From NCBI GenBank assembly GCA_963748005.1, contig CAVVHH010000003.1, positions 124,001 through 188,000 of the forward strand: a DNA stretch of 64,000 nt. Direction: 5' to 3'. Shown here one piece after another: positions 1-9,766 of this stretch. The notes below the pieces were generated by a model that was not told the origin of the DNA, searched no databases, and was given only the letters and a program-made list of their open reading frames with translations. Origin of the DNA: CAILZL01 sp963748005 (GTDB taxonomy: Bacteria > Pseudomonadota > Gammaproteobacteria > Steroidobacterales > Steroidobacteraceae). Each line of letters begins with the position of its first letter. Position 1 is the stretch's first letter. The position numbers and the translations under genes are program-made.

Positions 1-1056
1 TCGGCCGACATGCACAGCATGGACATTCCATCGAGTGTACTGGCCATCGGTCGTGCCGGCGCTGGCACCAACAATATCCCGGTGCCGAAGTTGTCCAAGC
101 GCGGTGTGCCGGTGTTCAACGCACCCGGCGCGAACGCCAACGCGGTCAAGGAGCTGGTGGTCGCCGGCATGTTCCTCGCGGCGCGCAATATCTGTCAGGC
201 GTGGGGCTACACGCGCGGTTTGCAGGGCGACGACCATTCGCTTGAAGAAGCCGTGGAGCAGGGCAAGAAGAAGTACGTCGGTTATGAATTGCCCGGCCGT
301 ACACTGGGTGTGGTGGGCCTTGGCGCGATTGGCGTGGAAGTGGCCAACACCGCCCATGCGCTGGGCATGAAGGTGCTGGGCTTCGACCCAGCCATCACCG
401 TGCAGCGCGCCTGGCAATTGTCATCCGGTGTGGAACAGGCCTTGTCGCTGGATGATCTGTTTGCGCGCTCGGATATGGTGACCGTGCATGTACCGCTGAT
501 TGATGCCACCAGAAACATGGTGAATGCCGCGCGCCTGAAGCTGATGCGCAAGGGCGGCGTGATCCTGAATTTTGCACGTGGTGGCATTGTTGATGAGGCT
601 GCGATGATTGCTGCGCTGGACAGCGGGCATATCAGCGCCTACATCTGCGACTTCCCTACCAATGCAGTGAAGGATCATCCCAGGATTGTGGCGTTGCCGC
701 ACCTGGGGGCCTCTACCAATGAGGCAGAAGAGAACTGCGCCATCATGGTGGCTGATACGCTGCGCGAGTTTCTGGAGCACGGTAATGTGCGCAATGCGGT
801 GAATTTCCCCGAAGCGGTGTTGCCACGCACGCAGAACTCGGTGCGTCTGGCGATTGCCAATGAAAATGTGCCAAACATGGTGGGGCAGATCACGGGTGCG
901 CTGGCCGGCGCAAATCTGAACATTGCCGATTTGCTCAACAAGTCGCGTGGTGATCTGGCTTATACGCTGCTTGATGTGGATGGCGCAGCGATTCCGGCAT
1001 CGGTAATAGAGCAGCTCAAGTCGATTCCTGGTGTGTTGTCAGTGCGGGCTTTGTAG
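1..1056 (+). CDS. serA: D-3-phosphoglycerate dehydrogenase, 5' end cut by window edge
   Basis: Oxidises 3-phosphoglycerate to 3-phosphohydroxypyruvate, the first step of serine synthesis, in the cytoplasm. The open frame enters from base 1, so the start lies upstream; by family comparison roughly 35-40 residues are missing. Of the 351 visible residues, the Rossmann motif GLGAIG lies near residue 105, the PHLGAST segment carrying the catalytic His near 235, and a C-terminal ACT domain (around 275-350, motif NVPNMVGQIT) that in this family binds serine for feedback control. The gene is followed by a strong palindrome and then pheA, which places it at the head of the aromatic/histidine-aminotransferase cluster. 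Confidence 0.95.
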   Translation, partial: SADMHSMDIPSSVLAIGRAGAGTNNIPVPKLSKRGVPVFNAPGANANAVKELVVAGMFLAARNICQAWGYTRGLQGDDHSLEEAVEQGKKKYVGYELPGRTLGVVGLGAIGVEVANTAHALGMKVLGFDPAITVQRAWQLSSGVEQALSLDDLFARSDMVTVHVPLIDATRNMVNAARLKLMRKGGVILNFARGGIVDEAAMIAALDSGHISAYICDFPTNAVKDHPRIVALPHLGASTNEAEENCAIMVADTLREFLEHGNVRNAVNFPEAVLPRTQNSVRLAIANENVPNMVGQITGALAGANLNIADLLNKSRGDLAYTLLDVDGAAIPASVIEQLKSIPGVLSVRAL

Positions 1057-1067
1057 GTCGGATATGT

Positions 1068-1143
1068 AATCTTCTTGTAGGTCGGGTTTTATACCCGACA
1101 TTCATTCAAGAGTCGGGTATAAAACCCGACCTACAAGAAGATT
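1068..1143. repeat. Perfect 32-bp inverted repeat (TAGGTCGG family), terminator-like
   Basis: Bases 1068-1099 are the exact reverse complement of 1112-1143, with a 12-base loop. Each arm contains TAGGTCGGGT and is itself nearly palindromic (GTCGGGT...ACCCGAC). A run of seven T follows from 1144, so on the plus strand the RNA would form a long hairpin with a U-tract. A diverged copy lies at 16263-16325, which identifies it as a mobile or REP-like repeat rather than a locus-specific terminator. Confidence 0.85.
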
Positions 1144-1173
1144 TTTTTACAAGTTATTAGAGTTGAAGTAGTC

Positions 1174-2331
1174 GTGGCAAGTCGTAAGAAAAACACCGCA
1201 AAGAACTCGCAACCCGAAACGCGTAAACCGGCGAAAGTTGCCGTGCCGCCGTTGAGCGAGATTCGTACGCAGATCGATGCCATCGACGACCAGTTGCTCA
1301 ACCTGCTCAGCGAACGCGCGCGGGTGGCGCAGACGGTGGGGATCTCGAAGCGTCAGCAGGGCAATGTAACGACTGCCGATCTGTATCGTCCGGAGCGCGA
1401 GGCGCAGGTGTTGCGACGTGTGCTCGACAGCAACGACGGCCCGCTGCGCGATGAAGAAGTGGCGCGCCTGTTTCGCGAAATCATGTCGGCCTGCCTGGCG
1501 CAGCAGGAGCCTTTGAAAATAGGTTTTCTCGGCCCGGAAGGCACCTTTACCCAGCAGGCGGTATACAAACACTTCGGCCATTCAGTACGTGGCATACCGT
1601 TGCCATCCATTCCTGAAGTCTTTCATGAAGTGCAGGCAGGTCATGCCGACTTCGGTGTGGTGCCCATCGAGAATTCAGCGGGCGGAGTGGTGGAATTTTC
1701 CATTGACATGTTTCTGACCACCTCGCTGAAGATCTGTGGTGAAATCGAACTGCGCATTCATCAGAATCTGATGGGACGCATGAGTGGGCTGGAACACATC
1801 AAGCGCGTGTGCTCGCATCCGCAATCGCTGGCGCAGTGCCGACAGTGGCTGCAGCGTCACCTGCCGGATGTGCCGCTGGAGCCGGTGAGCAGTAATGCCG
1901 AAGCGGCGCGCCGCGCGCGCGACGATGAGGGTACGGCGGCCATTGCCGGTCAGGTGGCAGCGGAAATCTACAACCTGCAGATCATCGTGCCGGAGATTGA
2001 AGATCAGCCCGACAACACCACACGCTTCCTGGTGATCGGACCCAAGCTGTTTGCGCCCAGTGGCAAGGATAAGACGACCTTGATGGTTTCGGCCGGAGAC
2101 ACACAATCACCCGGCGCCCTGTATCGCCTGCTGGAGCCGCTGGCGCGCAACCGCATCAGCATGACCCGCATCGAGTCGCGTCCCTCGCGGCGCAAGAAGT
2201 GGGACTATGTGTTTTTTATTGATGTCGAAGGCCACGCCGATGCGGAACCCTTGCGGTCGGCGCTGGAACAGCTGAAGAAGCATGCTTCGTTGTTCAAGGT
2301 GCTGGGTTCCTATCCGGTAGCGGTGTTGTAA
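1174..2331 (+). CDS. pheA: Bifunctional chorismate mutase / prephenate dehydratase (P-protein)
   Basis: Converts chorismate to prephenate and then phenylpyruvate in phenylalanine synthesis. Starts with GTG at 1174. After a basic tail of about 25 residues comes an AroQ chorismate mutase domain (about 28-110, EIRTQIDAIDDQLL), then prephenate dehydratase (about 115-290: GFLGPEGTFT, VPIENSAGG and the catalytic DNTTRF), and a C-terminal ACT domain (about 298-375) with the ESRPS motif used in Phe feedback inhibition. At 385 residues it is slightly longer than most because of the Lys-rich N-terminal extension. Palindromic repeats flank it on both sides, so co-transcription with serA and hisC may be attenuated. 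Confidence 0.96.
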   Translation: MASRKKNTAKNSQPETRKPAKVAVPPLSEIRTQIDAIDDQLLNLLSERARVAQTVGISKRQQGNVTTADLYRPEREAQVLRRVLDSNDGPLRDEEVARLFREIMSACLAQQEPLKIGFLGPEGTFTQQAVYKHFGHSVRGIPLPSIPEVFHEVQAGHADFGVVPIENSAGGVVEFSIDMFLTTSLKICGEIELRIHQNLMGRMSGLEHIKRVCSHPQSLAQCRQWLQRHLPDVPLEPVSSNAEAARRARDDEGTAAIAGQVAAEIYNLQIIVPEIEDQPDNTTRFLVIGPKLFAPSGKDKTTLMVSAGDTQSPGALYRLLEPLARNRISMTRIESRPSRRKKWDYVFFIDVEGHADAEPLRSALEQLKKHASLFKVLGSYPVAVL

Positions 2332-2340
2332 GAGTTCAAG

Positions 2341-2406
2341 GACGCTTCGACTCCGCTCAGCGACCGGAGATATCAAATTCCGGCCGCTGAGCGGAGTCGA
2401 AGCGTC
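2341..2406. repeat. Palindromic repeat, CTTCGACTCCGCTCAGC type
   Basis: Bases 2341-2362 and 2385-2406 are a perfect 22-bp inverted repeat separated by 22 bases that contain a second short inverted repeat (CCGG...CCGG). The arm CTTCGACTCCGCTCAGCG resembles palindromes scattered in many bacterial genomes. It occupies almost all of the pheA-hisC spacer. There is no T-run, so a terminator role is not obvious. Confidence 0.8.
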
Positions 2407-2429
2407 TTAATTCCTCATTCGAAATCTCC

Positions 2430-3548
2430 ATGAAATTCAACGCTCTCGAACTCGCCGTCAACCCGGTCCACAAGCTGGCACCCTACGTACCGGGGAAGCC
2501 TCTGTCGGAACTGGAACGCGAATACGGCATCACCGACAGCATCAAGCTTGCTTCGAATGAAAATCCGCTTGGGCCGGGTGCAAAGGCGCGTGCGGCCATA
2601 ACACAGGCCGTGCAGTCGCTGGGCCTCTATCCGGATGGCAATGGCTTTGAACTCAAACAGGCGCTGGCCAGGAAATATGGCCGCACGCCGGAGCAGGTAA
2701 CGCTGGGCAATGGCTCGAATGACTTGCTGGTGATGTTGGCTGAAGCATTCTTGGACAACACGGTTGAAGCCGTGTATTCGCAGTACTGCTTCGCCATTTA
2801 TCCCATCGTAGTGCAGGCCACCGGTGCGACTGCTCGCGTGGCGCCTGCCTATCCGCAGTCGCATGCCATGGCCCTGGGTCATGATCTTGATGCCATGCGT
2901 GAGCTCGTGACTGCACACACCCGACTGGCGTTTGTCGCCAATCCCAATAACCCGACCGGTACGTGGGTTGATGCGGGTGCACTGAAGCGCTTTATCGCTG
3001 ATGTGCCAAGGAGCACGCTGGTGGTGGTGGACGAAGCCTACATCGAGTATGTGCAGGACGCAGATTTCGCCGATGCCAGTTTGTGGTTGAACGAATTTCC
3101 GAATCTGGTGGTTACGCGCACCTTCTCCAAGGCCTATGGGCTGGCAGGATTACGTGTGGGCTATGCGTTGTCGCATCCATCGGTGGCGGATGTCTTGAAT
3201 CGAGTACGGCAACCGTTCAACGTCAATTCAGTGGCATTGTCAGCTGCGGCTGCGGCGCTGGATGATGTCGAACACCTGCGCGCATCTGTTGAGCTGAATA
3301 CGCATGGCATGCGGCAGGTGGTGTCGGGTGCGCAAGCTCTGGGCTTGCGCGTTTATCCCTCCAGAGGCAATTTTGTACTCATTGATTGCGCTCGCCCGGG
3401 TGGCGCAGTCTATGAGGCGCTATTGCGCCAGGGCGTGATCGTCAGACCGGTAGGTGGCTATGGGTTACCTACGCAGCTGCGCATTACCATCGGTACCGAG
3501 TCGGAAAATCAGCGCATGCTGGCAGCGCTGAAAGTTGCGTTGCAGTGA
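2430..3548 (+). CDS. hisC: Histidinol-phosphate aminotransferase (class I/II PLP enzyme)
   Basis: PLP-dependent aminotransferase of the HisC family, 372 residues. Visible features: the N-terminal KLASNENPLGPG segment, the NPNNPTGT motif near residue 172, VVVDEAYIEY near 198, and the Schiff-base lysine in RTFSKAYGLAG near 234, with the RVGYAL arginine motif after it. It sits between pheA and aroA, where hisC2-type enzymes often serve aromatic as well as histidine aminotransfer; substrate preference cannot be read from the sequence. The usual tyrA gene between hisC and aroA is absent here. Confidence 0.93.
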   Translation: MKFNALELAVNPVHKLAPYVPGKPLSELEREYGITDSIKLASNENPLGPGAKARAAITQAVQSLGLYPDGNGFELKQALARKYGRTPEQVTLGNGSNDLLVMLAEAFLDNTVEAVYSQYCFAIYPIVVQATGATARVAPAYPQSHAMALGHDLDAMRELVTAHTRLAFVANPNNPTGTWVDAGALKRFIADVPRSTLVVVDEAYIEYVQDADFADASLWLNEFPNLVVTRTFSKAYGLAGLRVGYALSHPSVADVLNRVRQPFNVNSVALSAAAAALDDVEHLRASVELNTHGMRQVVSGAQALGLRVYPSRGNFVLIDCARPGGAVYEALLRQGVIVRPVGGYGLPTQLRITIGTESENQRMLAALKVALQ

Positions 3549-3569
3549 GCTGGCTTGAAGTGAGTATCC

Positions 3570-4859
3570 ATGGAATTTCTTGACCTCGCTCCCTTGAGTC
3601 GTGCGCGGGGCACCGTGCGTTTGCCCGGCTCGAAGAGTGTTTCCAATCGCACCTTGTTACTGGCGGCGTTGTCTGCCGGTACTACTGAAATTCGTGATCT
3701 CCTTGCCTCTGACGATACGGACCGCATGCTGGATGCCTTACGAACGCTGGGCGTTGCTGTCGAGAAAACCGGTGAGCGCGATTATCGTGTGACCGGCGTA
3801 CCCAATGGGTTTCCCAGCAAACAGGCTGATCTGTTTCTCGGCAATGCAGGCACGGCATTTCGTCCGCTGACGGCTGCATTGGCGCTGGCTGGTGGTCATT
3901 ACAAGCTGTCGGGTGTGGCGCGTATGCACGAACGTCCTATTGGGGATCTGGTGGATGCTTTGCGTCAAGTCGGCGCGGACATCTCCTATAAGGGCAACGA
4001 AGGTTTTCCACCACTGGATATCAAGCCGGCCACCATCAAGCCCGGCGGTGTGGTGCGCATCAAGGGCAATGTATCGAGTCAGTACCTGACGGCTTTGTTG
4101 ATCGCCCTGCCCACTACTGGTGTTGCAACCACGGTTGAGGTCATTGGCGAACTGATTTCCAAACCATATATCGACATCACCCTGAAGCTCATGGCGCAGT
4201 TTGGTGTGCGAGTGCAACGCGAAGGCTGGCAGCGCTTCATGATTCCAGGCGGGCAGCGCTATGTGTCACCTGGCACCGTATATGTCGAGGGTGATGCCTC
4301 CTCGGCATCGTATTTTCTGGCGGCTGGTGCAATCGCCGGTGGTCCGGTGCGTGTCGAGGGTGTGGGCCGCAACAGTATTCAGGGCGATGTGGCCTTTGCG
4401 GCGGCACTGGAAAAAATCGGCGCACAAATCAGCATGGGCGATAACTGGATCGAAGCGCGTGCGCCTGCGAACGGCAAGCTCAAGGCGTTCGATATGGATT
4501 TCAACCACATTCCTGATGCAGCGATGACGCTGGCGGTGGCCGCGTTGTTCTGTGATGGTCCATCGCGTCTGACCAATATTGCCAGCTGGCGCGTGAAGGA
4601 AACTGATCGTATTGCGGCAATGGCCACCGAGCTACGCAAGACAGGTGCGATGGTTGAAGAGGGCACTGACTGGTTGCGTATTACGCCACCAGCACAACTC
4701 ACGCCCAATGCCGTCATCGATACCTACGATGATCACCGTATGGCGATGTGCTTTTCGCTGGTCGCGCTGGGCGGCGTGCCGGTGCGCATCAACGATCCGA
4801 GGTGTGTGGCCAAGACCTTTCCGGAATACTTCGAGGTGTTCCTGTCGGTTGCTGCTTAG
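3570..4859 (+). CDS. aroA: 3-phosphoshikimate 1-carboxyvinyltransferase (EPSP synthase)
   Basis: Transfers enolpyruvate from PEP to shikimate-3-phosphate, the sixth shikimate-pathway step. Length 429 residues is standard. LPGSKSVSNR near residue 18 binds substrate, LFLGNAGTAFRPL near 90 is the conserved PEP-site loop, and YDDHRMAM near 388 is the C-terminal signature. The start lies 21 bases after hisC, so the two are very likely co-transcribed. Class I features (NAGTAFRP) are visible; I infer ordinary glyphosate sensitivity from the class only. Confidence 0.97.
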   Translation: MEFLDLAPLSRARGTVRLPGSKSVSNRTLLLAALSAGTTEIRDLLASDDTDRMLDALRTLGVAVEKTGERDYRVTGVPNGFPSKQADLFLGNAGTAFRPLTAALALAGGHYKLSGVARMHERPIGDLVDALRQVGADISYKGNEGFPPLDIKPATIKPGGVVRIKGNVSSQYLTALLIALPTTGVATTVEVIGELISKPYIDITLKLMAQFGVRVQREGWQRFMIPGGQRYVSPGTVYVEGDASSASYFLAAGAIAGGPVRVEGVGRNSIQGDVAFAAALEKIGAQISMGDNWIEARAPANGKLKAFDMDFNHIPDAAMTLAVAALFCDGPSRLTNIASWRVKETDRIAAMATELRKTGAMVEEGTDWLRITPPAQLTPNAVIDTYDDHRMAMCFSLVALGGVPVRINDPRCVAKTFPEYFEVFLSVAA

Positions 4860-4888
4860 CGGAGATTTCTGCCGGGGTTCGAAAACGC

Positions 4889-5623
4889 TCACACCATCGC
4901 GTTGGCAATAAGCCGGAAATAATAGCGCTCCCGGATTACGCCAAGGTTGGCAAGCATGCGCCAGCACCGAAACGCCCAGCGCGGCAATAGTTCCGCAGCA
5001 AGGGCGCGATCAATCGGCGCTACCTGCGTAATCTTCACCTCGCGAAACTCGCGCGACAGCAGCGCGTGCAAGCTTTCCATCGTGAAAAAGTTCTTGTGAT
5101 CAACATCCAGCATGTGGGTGAACGCAATCGGTGACTTGAATGTCTGTGTGCAATTTGGCACGGTGACAATAACGTTGTTGCGTGCCACCCGATGCAGTTC
5201 CGCCAGCAGGGTTTCCGGATGTAATACATGCTCCATGACTTCGATCATGAAAATCGTGTCGACGGAATTGTCCGGCAGTGGAATCCTGTGCCCGTCGTAA
5301 TGCCTGGCATCAACGCCCAGCTGCCTGGCAACCGCAACATAATTTTCGTTGGTATCCAGGGCGACTACTTTCCTGCCACGGTCACCCATGAGCCTGGCAT
5401 AGCCTCCCAGACCACAGCCGAGATCAAGGAGTTCCTGCCCGCTATTTTCAAGCACGTATTTAACCAGACTGTGGTCGACAACGGCCAATGGGTCGGCGTT
5501 GAGGTACCAGTTGTCGGTGTCACGCAGGCCATCAGGCATGATGCTCTGCCTGGTCTGGATTGGCTGTTTCAGTTCATTCATGTGCACGGCGGGTGGCCGA
5601 CTCTGAATCAGATTGTCGGACAC
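4889..5623 (-). CDS. Class I SAM-dependent methyltransferase
   Basis: A 244-residue methyltransferase of the UbiG/type-11 fold; the substrate is unknown. The SAM-binding motif I is visible as LLDLGCGLGGYARLMGD near residues 65-81, followed by VVALDTNENYVAVA (motif II) and DTIFMIEVMEHVLHPE (motifs III/IV). The codon at 5623 is GTG; an in-frame ATG at 5581 (MNELKQ) is an alternative start and neither has a clear ribosome site. It lies in reverse orientation between aroA and cmk, tail to tail with aroA. The C-terminal part is basic and aromatic-rich (RYYFRLIANAMV). Confidence 0.8.
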   Translation of the reverse strand: MSDNLIQSRPPAVHMNELKQPIQTRQSIMPDGLRDTDNWYLNADPLAVVDHSLVKYVLENSGQELLDLGCGLGGYARLMGDRGRKVVALDTNENYVAVARQLGVDARHYDGHRIPLPDNSVDTIFMIEVMEHVLHPETLLAELHRVARNNVIVTVPNCTQTFKSPIAFTHMLDVDHKNFFTMESLHALLSREFREVKITQVAPIDRALAAELLPRWAFRCWRMLANLGVIRERYYFRLIANAMV

Positions 5624-5767
5624 GCATTCCCAGTTGTGGAAGGTCTTTGAGGCCGGGCAAGACTCCGGGCAACAACCAGAGATCAGGCACTATGTTGCCT
5701 TACCGGAAGCCGATGCGCGCCATTTTTAAATCGGGCGTCACCAGGGGTAGTTGCATCATCGTCAGCG

Positions 5768-6316
5768 CTAATTTGCGCTCTCCAGCTCTCCTGCAACGGT
5801 GGCTTCGCCTTTAGGCGCCACATCGGTGTTGTAGATCATGCGATACAGCTTCCATTCACCATGCTGCTTGCGCCAGACATGCATGTACTTGCCCAGCTCG
5901 ATGTTGGCGCCACGGCGGATGTTGCGTACCGTGAAATGACCCTGTTCGACAGCGATATCGCCGCGCACCAGCAGCATGTCCGTATCGGTATTGAATGAGA
6001 CGACGGGTGTCATCGAGTTTTTCAGGAAGTCAGCAAGATTGTCGCGGCCCGTAACCGTCGCGCCATGTTGCGGAAGTATCTGCGCATCGTCGGCGAACAA
6101 GGCCAGACACGCTTCGAGATCGTGCCTGGTAAAGGCGATTTCGAATTGCTGGATCAGGCCTTCAGGCAGCTCGTTCCTGTGTTTCCAGAAGGTCGGCAGA
6201 AACAGCAGACCTGCAGCCACAACGGCCAGAACCGCCAACAGCAGCCAGTTTTTCTTCCTGGATGGGACCTGTCGAGCGGAACCGTATTCATACTCGGTTT
6301 CGTAAGCGATATTCAT
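5768..6316 (-). CDS. Membrane-anchored NTF2-like (SnoaL/DUF4440-type) protein
   Basis: 182 residues: a short cytoplasmic tail rich in Tyr/Glu (YETEYEYG), a basic RKK stop-transfer, one transmembrane helix (about 23-43), then an exported domain of about 130 residues with NTF2-fold hallmarks: FEIAFTRHDLEACLALFADDA, GRDNLADFLK and the final HVWRKQHGEWKLYRMIYN strand. The fold is used for ligand binding or as a scaffold; no catalytic function can be assigned. A GGGGGT-like ribosome site precedes the ATG. It diverges from cmk and follows the methyltransferase on the same strand after a 144-bp gap. Confidence 0.75.
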   Translation of the reverse strand: MNIAYETEYEYGSARQVPSRKKNWLLLAVLAVVAAGLLFLPTFWKHRNELPEGLIQQFEIAFTRHDLEACLALFADDAQILPQHGATVTGRDNLADFLKNSMTPVVSFNTDTDMLLVRGDIAVEQGHFTVRNIRRGANIELGKYMHVWRKQHGEWKLYRMIYNTDVAPKGEATVAGELESAN

Positions 6317-6513
6317 AACCCACCCCCTGATTACTGACGTTGAACATCAAGTCCCACAGCGCGGGTACGGTCCGAGCATATGCCTGTTGCAGGTGGGTTT
6401 CACTACGCATTTCCGGATGCAAATACGCACCATCAGCGAGTCGTCGCTCGGGACAGATCCTCGCGCCTTCCCTTACACTTGCCCACCTCCCCGATATTGC
6501 ATTGGCAGCCTTC

Positions 6514-7197
6514 ATGAGTTCTGTTCCGGTTCTGACGATCGATGGCCCCAGCGGTTCAGGCAAGGGCACACTGGCGCGGCGGGTGGCCGACCAGCTGGGC
6601 TGGAATTTACTGGACAGCGGGGCGCTGTACCGGTTGCTGGCGTTGGCCGGGTCCCGGTACGGGCTGGACCCGCACGATGAGGCCGGGCATGCGGCGTTGG
6701 CTGGAACCATGAAGATCCGCTTTTCCGGGGATGCTTCCGGTGAGGAACAGATCTGGCTGGGAAAATCCGAGGTCAGCCGGGAAATCCGCACGGAAACGGC
6801 CGGTGAGGGGGCTTCCCGGGTAGCAGCCATGCCGGCGGTGCGGGCCGCCCTGACCGAGCGGCAGCGGCAGTTTGCCCAGGAACCGGGACTGGTTGCGGAT
6901 GGCCGGGATATGGGCACGGTGATCTTCCCGGATGCGCCTCTGAAGATCTTCCTGACCGCCAGCGCCGAGGAACGCGCCCGGCGGCGTCATAAGCAGTTGA
7001 AGGACAAGGGTTTCGATGTTAGCCTTGCCGCCCTTTCGCAGGAGCTGGCCGAGCGGGATCGTCGCGATGCAAATCGTGCCGTCGCGCCCTTGAAGCCCGC
7101 CGATGACGCCGAGTTGCTGGATAGCACCGGCTTGAGCATCGAGCAGGTGGAGCAGGCGGTGCTGGCCTTGGCGAAAGCTCGTCAACTGTTGCGCTGA
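6514..7197 (+). CDS. cmk: Cytidylate kinase
   Basis: Phosphorylates CMP/dCMP with ATP. I chose the ATG at 6514 because it puts the P-loop GPSGSGKGT at residues 11-19, as in the family; the frame is open further upstream to 6340 but that part has no homology-like features. Other marks are LLDSGALYRL, DGRDMGTVIFPDA near 128 and the RRR(H)KQL lid segment. Length 227 matches bacterial Cmk. It sits immediately before rpsA, the classic cmk-rpsA-ihfB order. Confidence 0.95.
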   Translation: MSSVPVLTIDGPSGSGKGTLARRVADQLGWNLLDSGALYRLLALAGSRYGLDPHDEAGHAALAGTMKIRFSGDASGEEQIWLGKSEVSREIRTETAGEGASRVAAMPAVRAALTERQRQFAQEPGLVADGRDMGTVIFPDAPLKIFLTASAEERARRRHKQLKDKGFDVSLAALSQELAERDRRDANRAVAPLKPADDAELLDSTGLSIEQVEQAVLALAKARQLLR

Positions 7198-7374
7198 ACT
7201 TTACCGCCTCTCTCCACGTAGATGAGATCGAGTGCCAGAGCGCGTCCGCGCCGGTAAGCCCGCAGCAGTCCGATTGATAGGCGTCGCGCAGGATGCGTGA
7301 TGAGTTGTAGTCACCCTGAGGTTCACCGGAAGCGAGCCTGAGGATAAGCGGGTTACCAAACCCAAGAAGTTCAC

Positions 7375-9051
<1,677 letters not shown>

Positions 9052-9060
9052 CGTGGAAAC

Positions 9061-9109
9061 CAATCCGTAAGGATTGACGAACTGGCTGCCGGTTAATCCG
9101 GCAGCCAGT
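9061..9109 (+). promoter_or_regulatory. Two tandem hairpins between rpsA and ihfB
   Basis: CAATCC-GTAA-GGATTG (9061-9076) forms a 6-bp stem with a tetraloop. It is followed by a perfect 12-bp stem, 9081-9092 paired with 9098-9109, around the loop TTAAT. No U-tract follows, so a Rho-independent terminator is unlikely; an RNA processing or 3'-end protection site is a possible reading. Confidence 0.6.
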
Positions 9110-9195
9110 GTCGATGGAATCAGAAGCGCCTTTGTCAGACGCTTCAAAGCGATGTGCTAGGGCGATGTGCCAGAGCAATGTGAATGGGCCCCAAC

Positions 9196-9498
9196 ATGAC
9201 CAAGTCGGAACTCATCGAACTTCTCGCTGCCAAGCAGAAACACCTGCCTACCAAGGATGTGGAACTGGCGGTCAAACAGGTTCTGGAAATCATGGGCGAT
9301 GCGTTGGCCGAGGGCAATCGTATCGAGATCCGTGGCTTCGGCAGTTTTTCCCTGCACTATCGTCCGGCGCGTCAGGGGCGTAATCCCAAGACCGGTGATG
9401 CAGTGGCCCTGTCGGGCAAGCATGTGCCGCACTTCAAGCCCGGCAAGGAATTGCGCGAACGGGTTGATGGCAGTACTCACCTGCCGATCAGGGATTGA
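9196..9498 (+). CDS. ihfB: Integration host factor subunit beta
   Basis: DNA-bending HU/IHF-family protein that partners IhfA. The start at 9196 gives MTKSELIELLAA, the usual IhfB N-terminus, in a 100-residue protein; an in-frame ATG four codons upstream (9184) is less likely. The IEIRGFGSFSLHYRP block and the GRNPKTGDAVAL beta-arm region with the intercalating Pro are present. It ends 48 bases before a strong terminator, so it closes the cmk-rpsA-ihfB unit. Confidence 0.95.
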   Translation: MTKSELIELLAAKQKHLPTKDVELAVKQVLEIMGDALAEGNRIEIRGFGSFSLHYRPARQGRNPKTGDAVALSGKHVPHFKPGKELRERVDGSTHLPIRD

Positions 9499-9545
9499 CA
9501 TAGCAGACAGACCCGACGCTCGGTCGGGTACACGAATCATGCACG

Positions 9546-9580
9546 GCGGCTTCAAGATTCTTGAAGCCGCTTTTTCTTTG
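9546..9580 (+). terminator. Rho-independent terminator after ihfB
   Basis: GCGGCTTCAA (9546-9555) pairs with TTGAAGCCGC (9561-9570) over a five-base loop and is followed at once by TTTTTCTTT. This is a textbook intrinsic terminator downstream of ihfB. Confidence 0.9.
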
Positions 9581-9736
9581 TGTGGCTTGATCGCATCGGC
9601 TACACAGCAATGGCATAGTTCGGTAGCAGCCTGTTTTATGGGTCATGGATAATCCAGCGAAGCCAAGCGCTTGACTCCTGGAGCGCACAAAAGTCACGCC
9701 TTTTGCGAAGCGACGCTGAATAGGGCGGGACAGCCA

Positions 9737-9757
9737 TTGTTCAACAACCTGCTAGAC
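9737..9757. repeat. Possible solo end of the IS element found at 18125-19420
   Basis: Eighteen of 21 bases match the right end of that IS together with its CTAG target (compare TTCAACAACCTGCTAGAC with TTCAACAGCCTGCTAGAC at 19409-19426). No opposite end is visible nearby, so it may be a relic or chance. It lies only 9 bases before the lapA start codon. Confidence 0.3.
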
Positions 9758-9766
9758 TTCACACTC

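Noticed and set aside
1068..1143. Attenuator with leader peptide before pheA
   Set aside because: Hairpin is strong, but no short frame rich in Phe codons precedes it and the sequence belongs to an interspersed repeat family.
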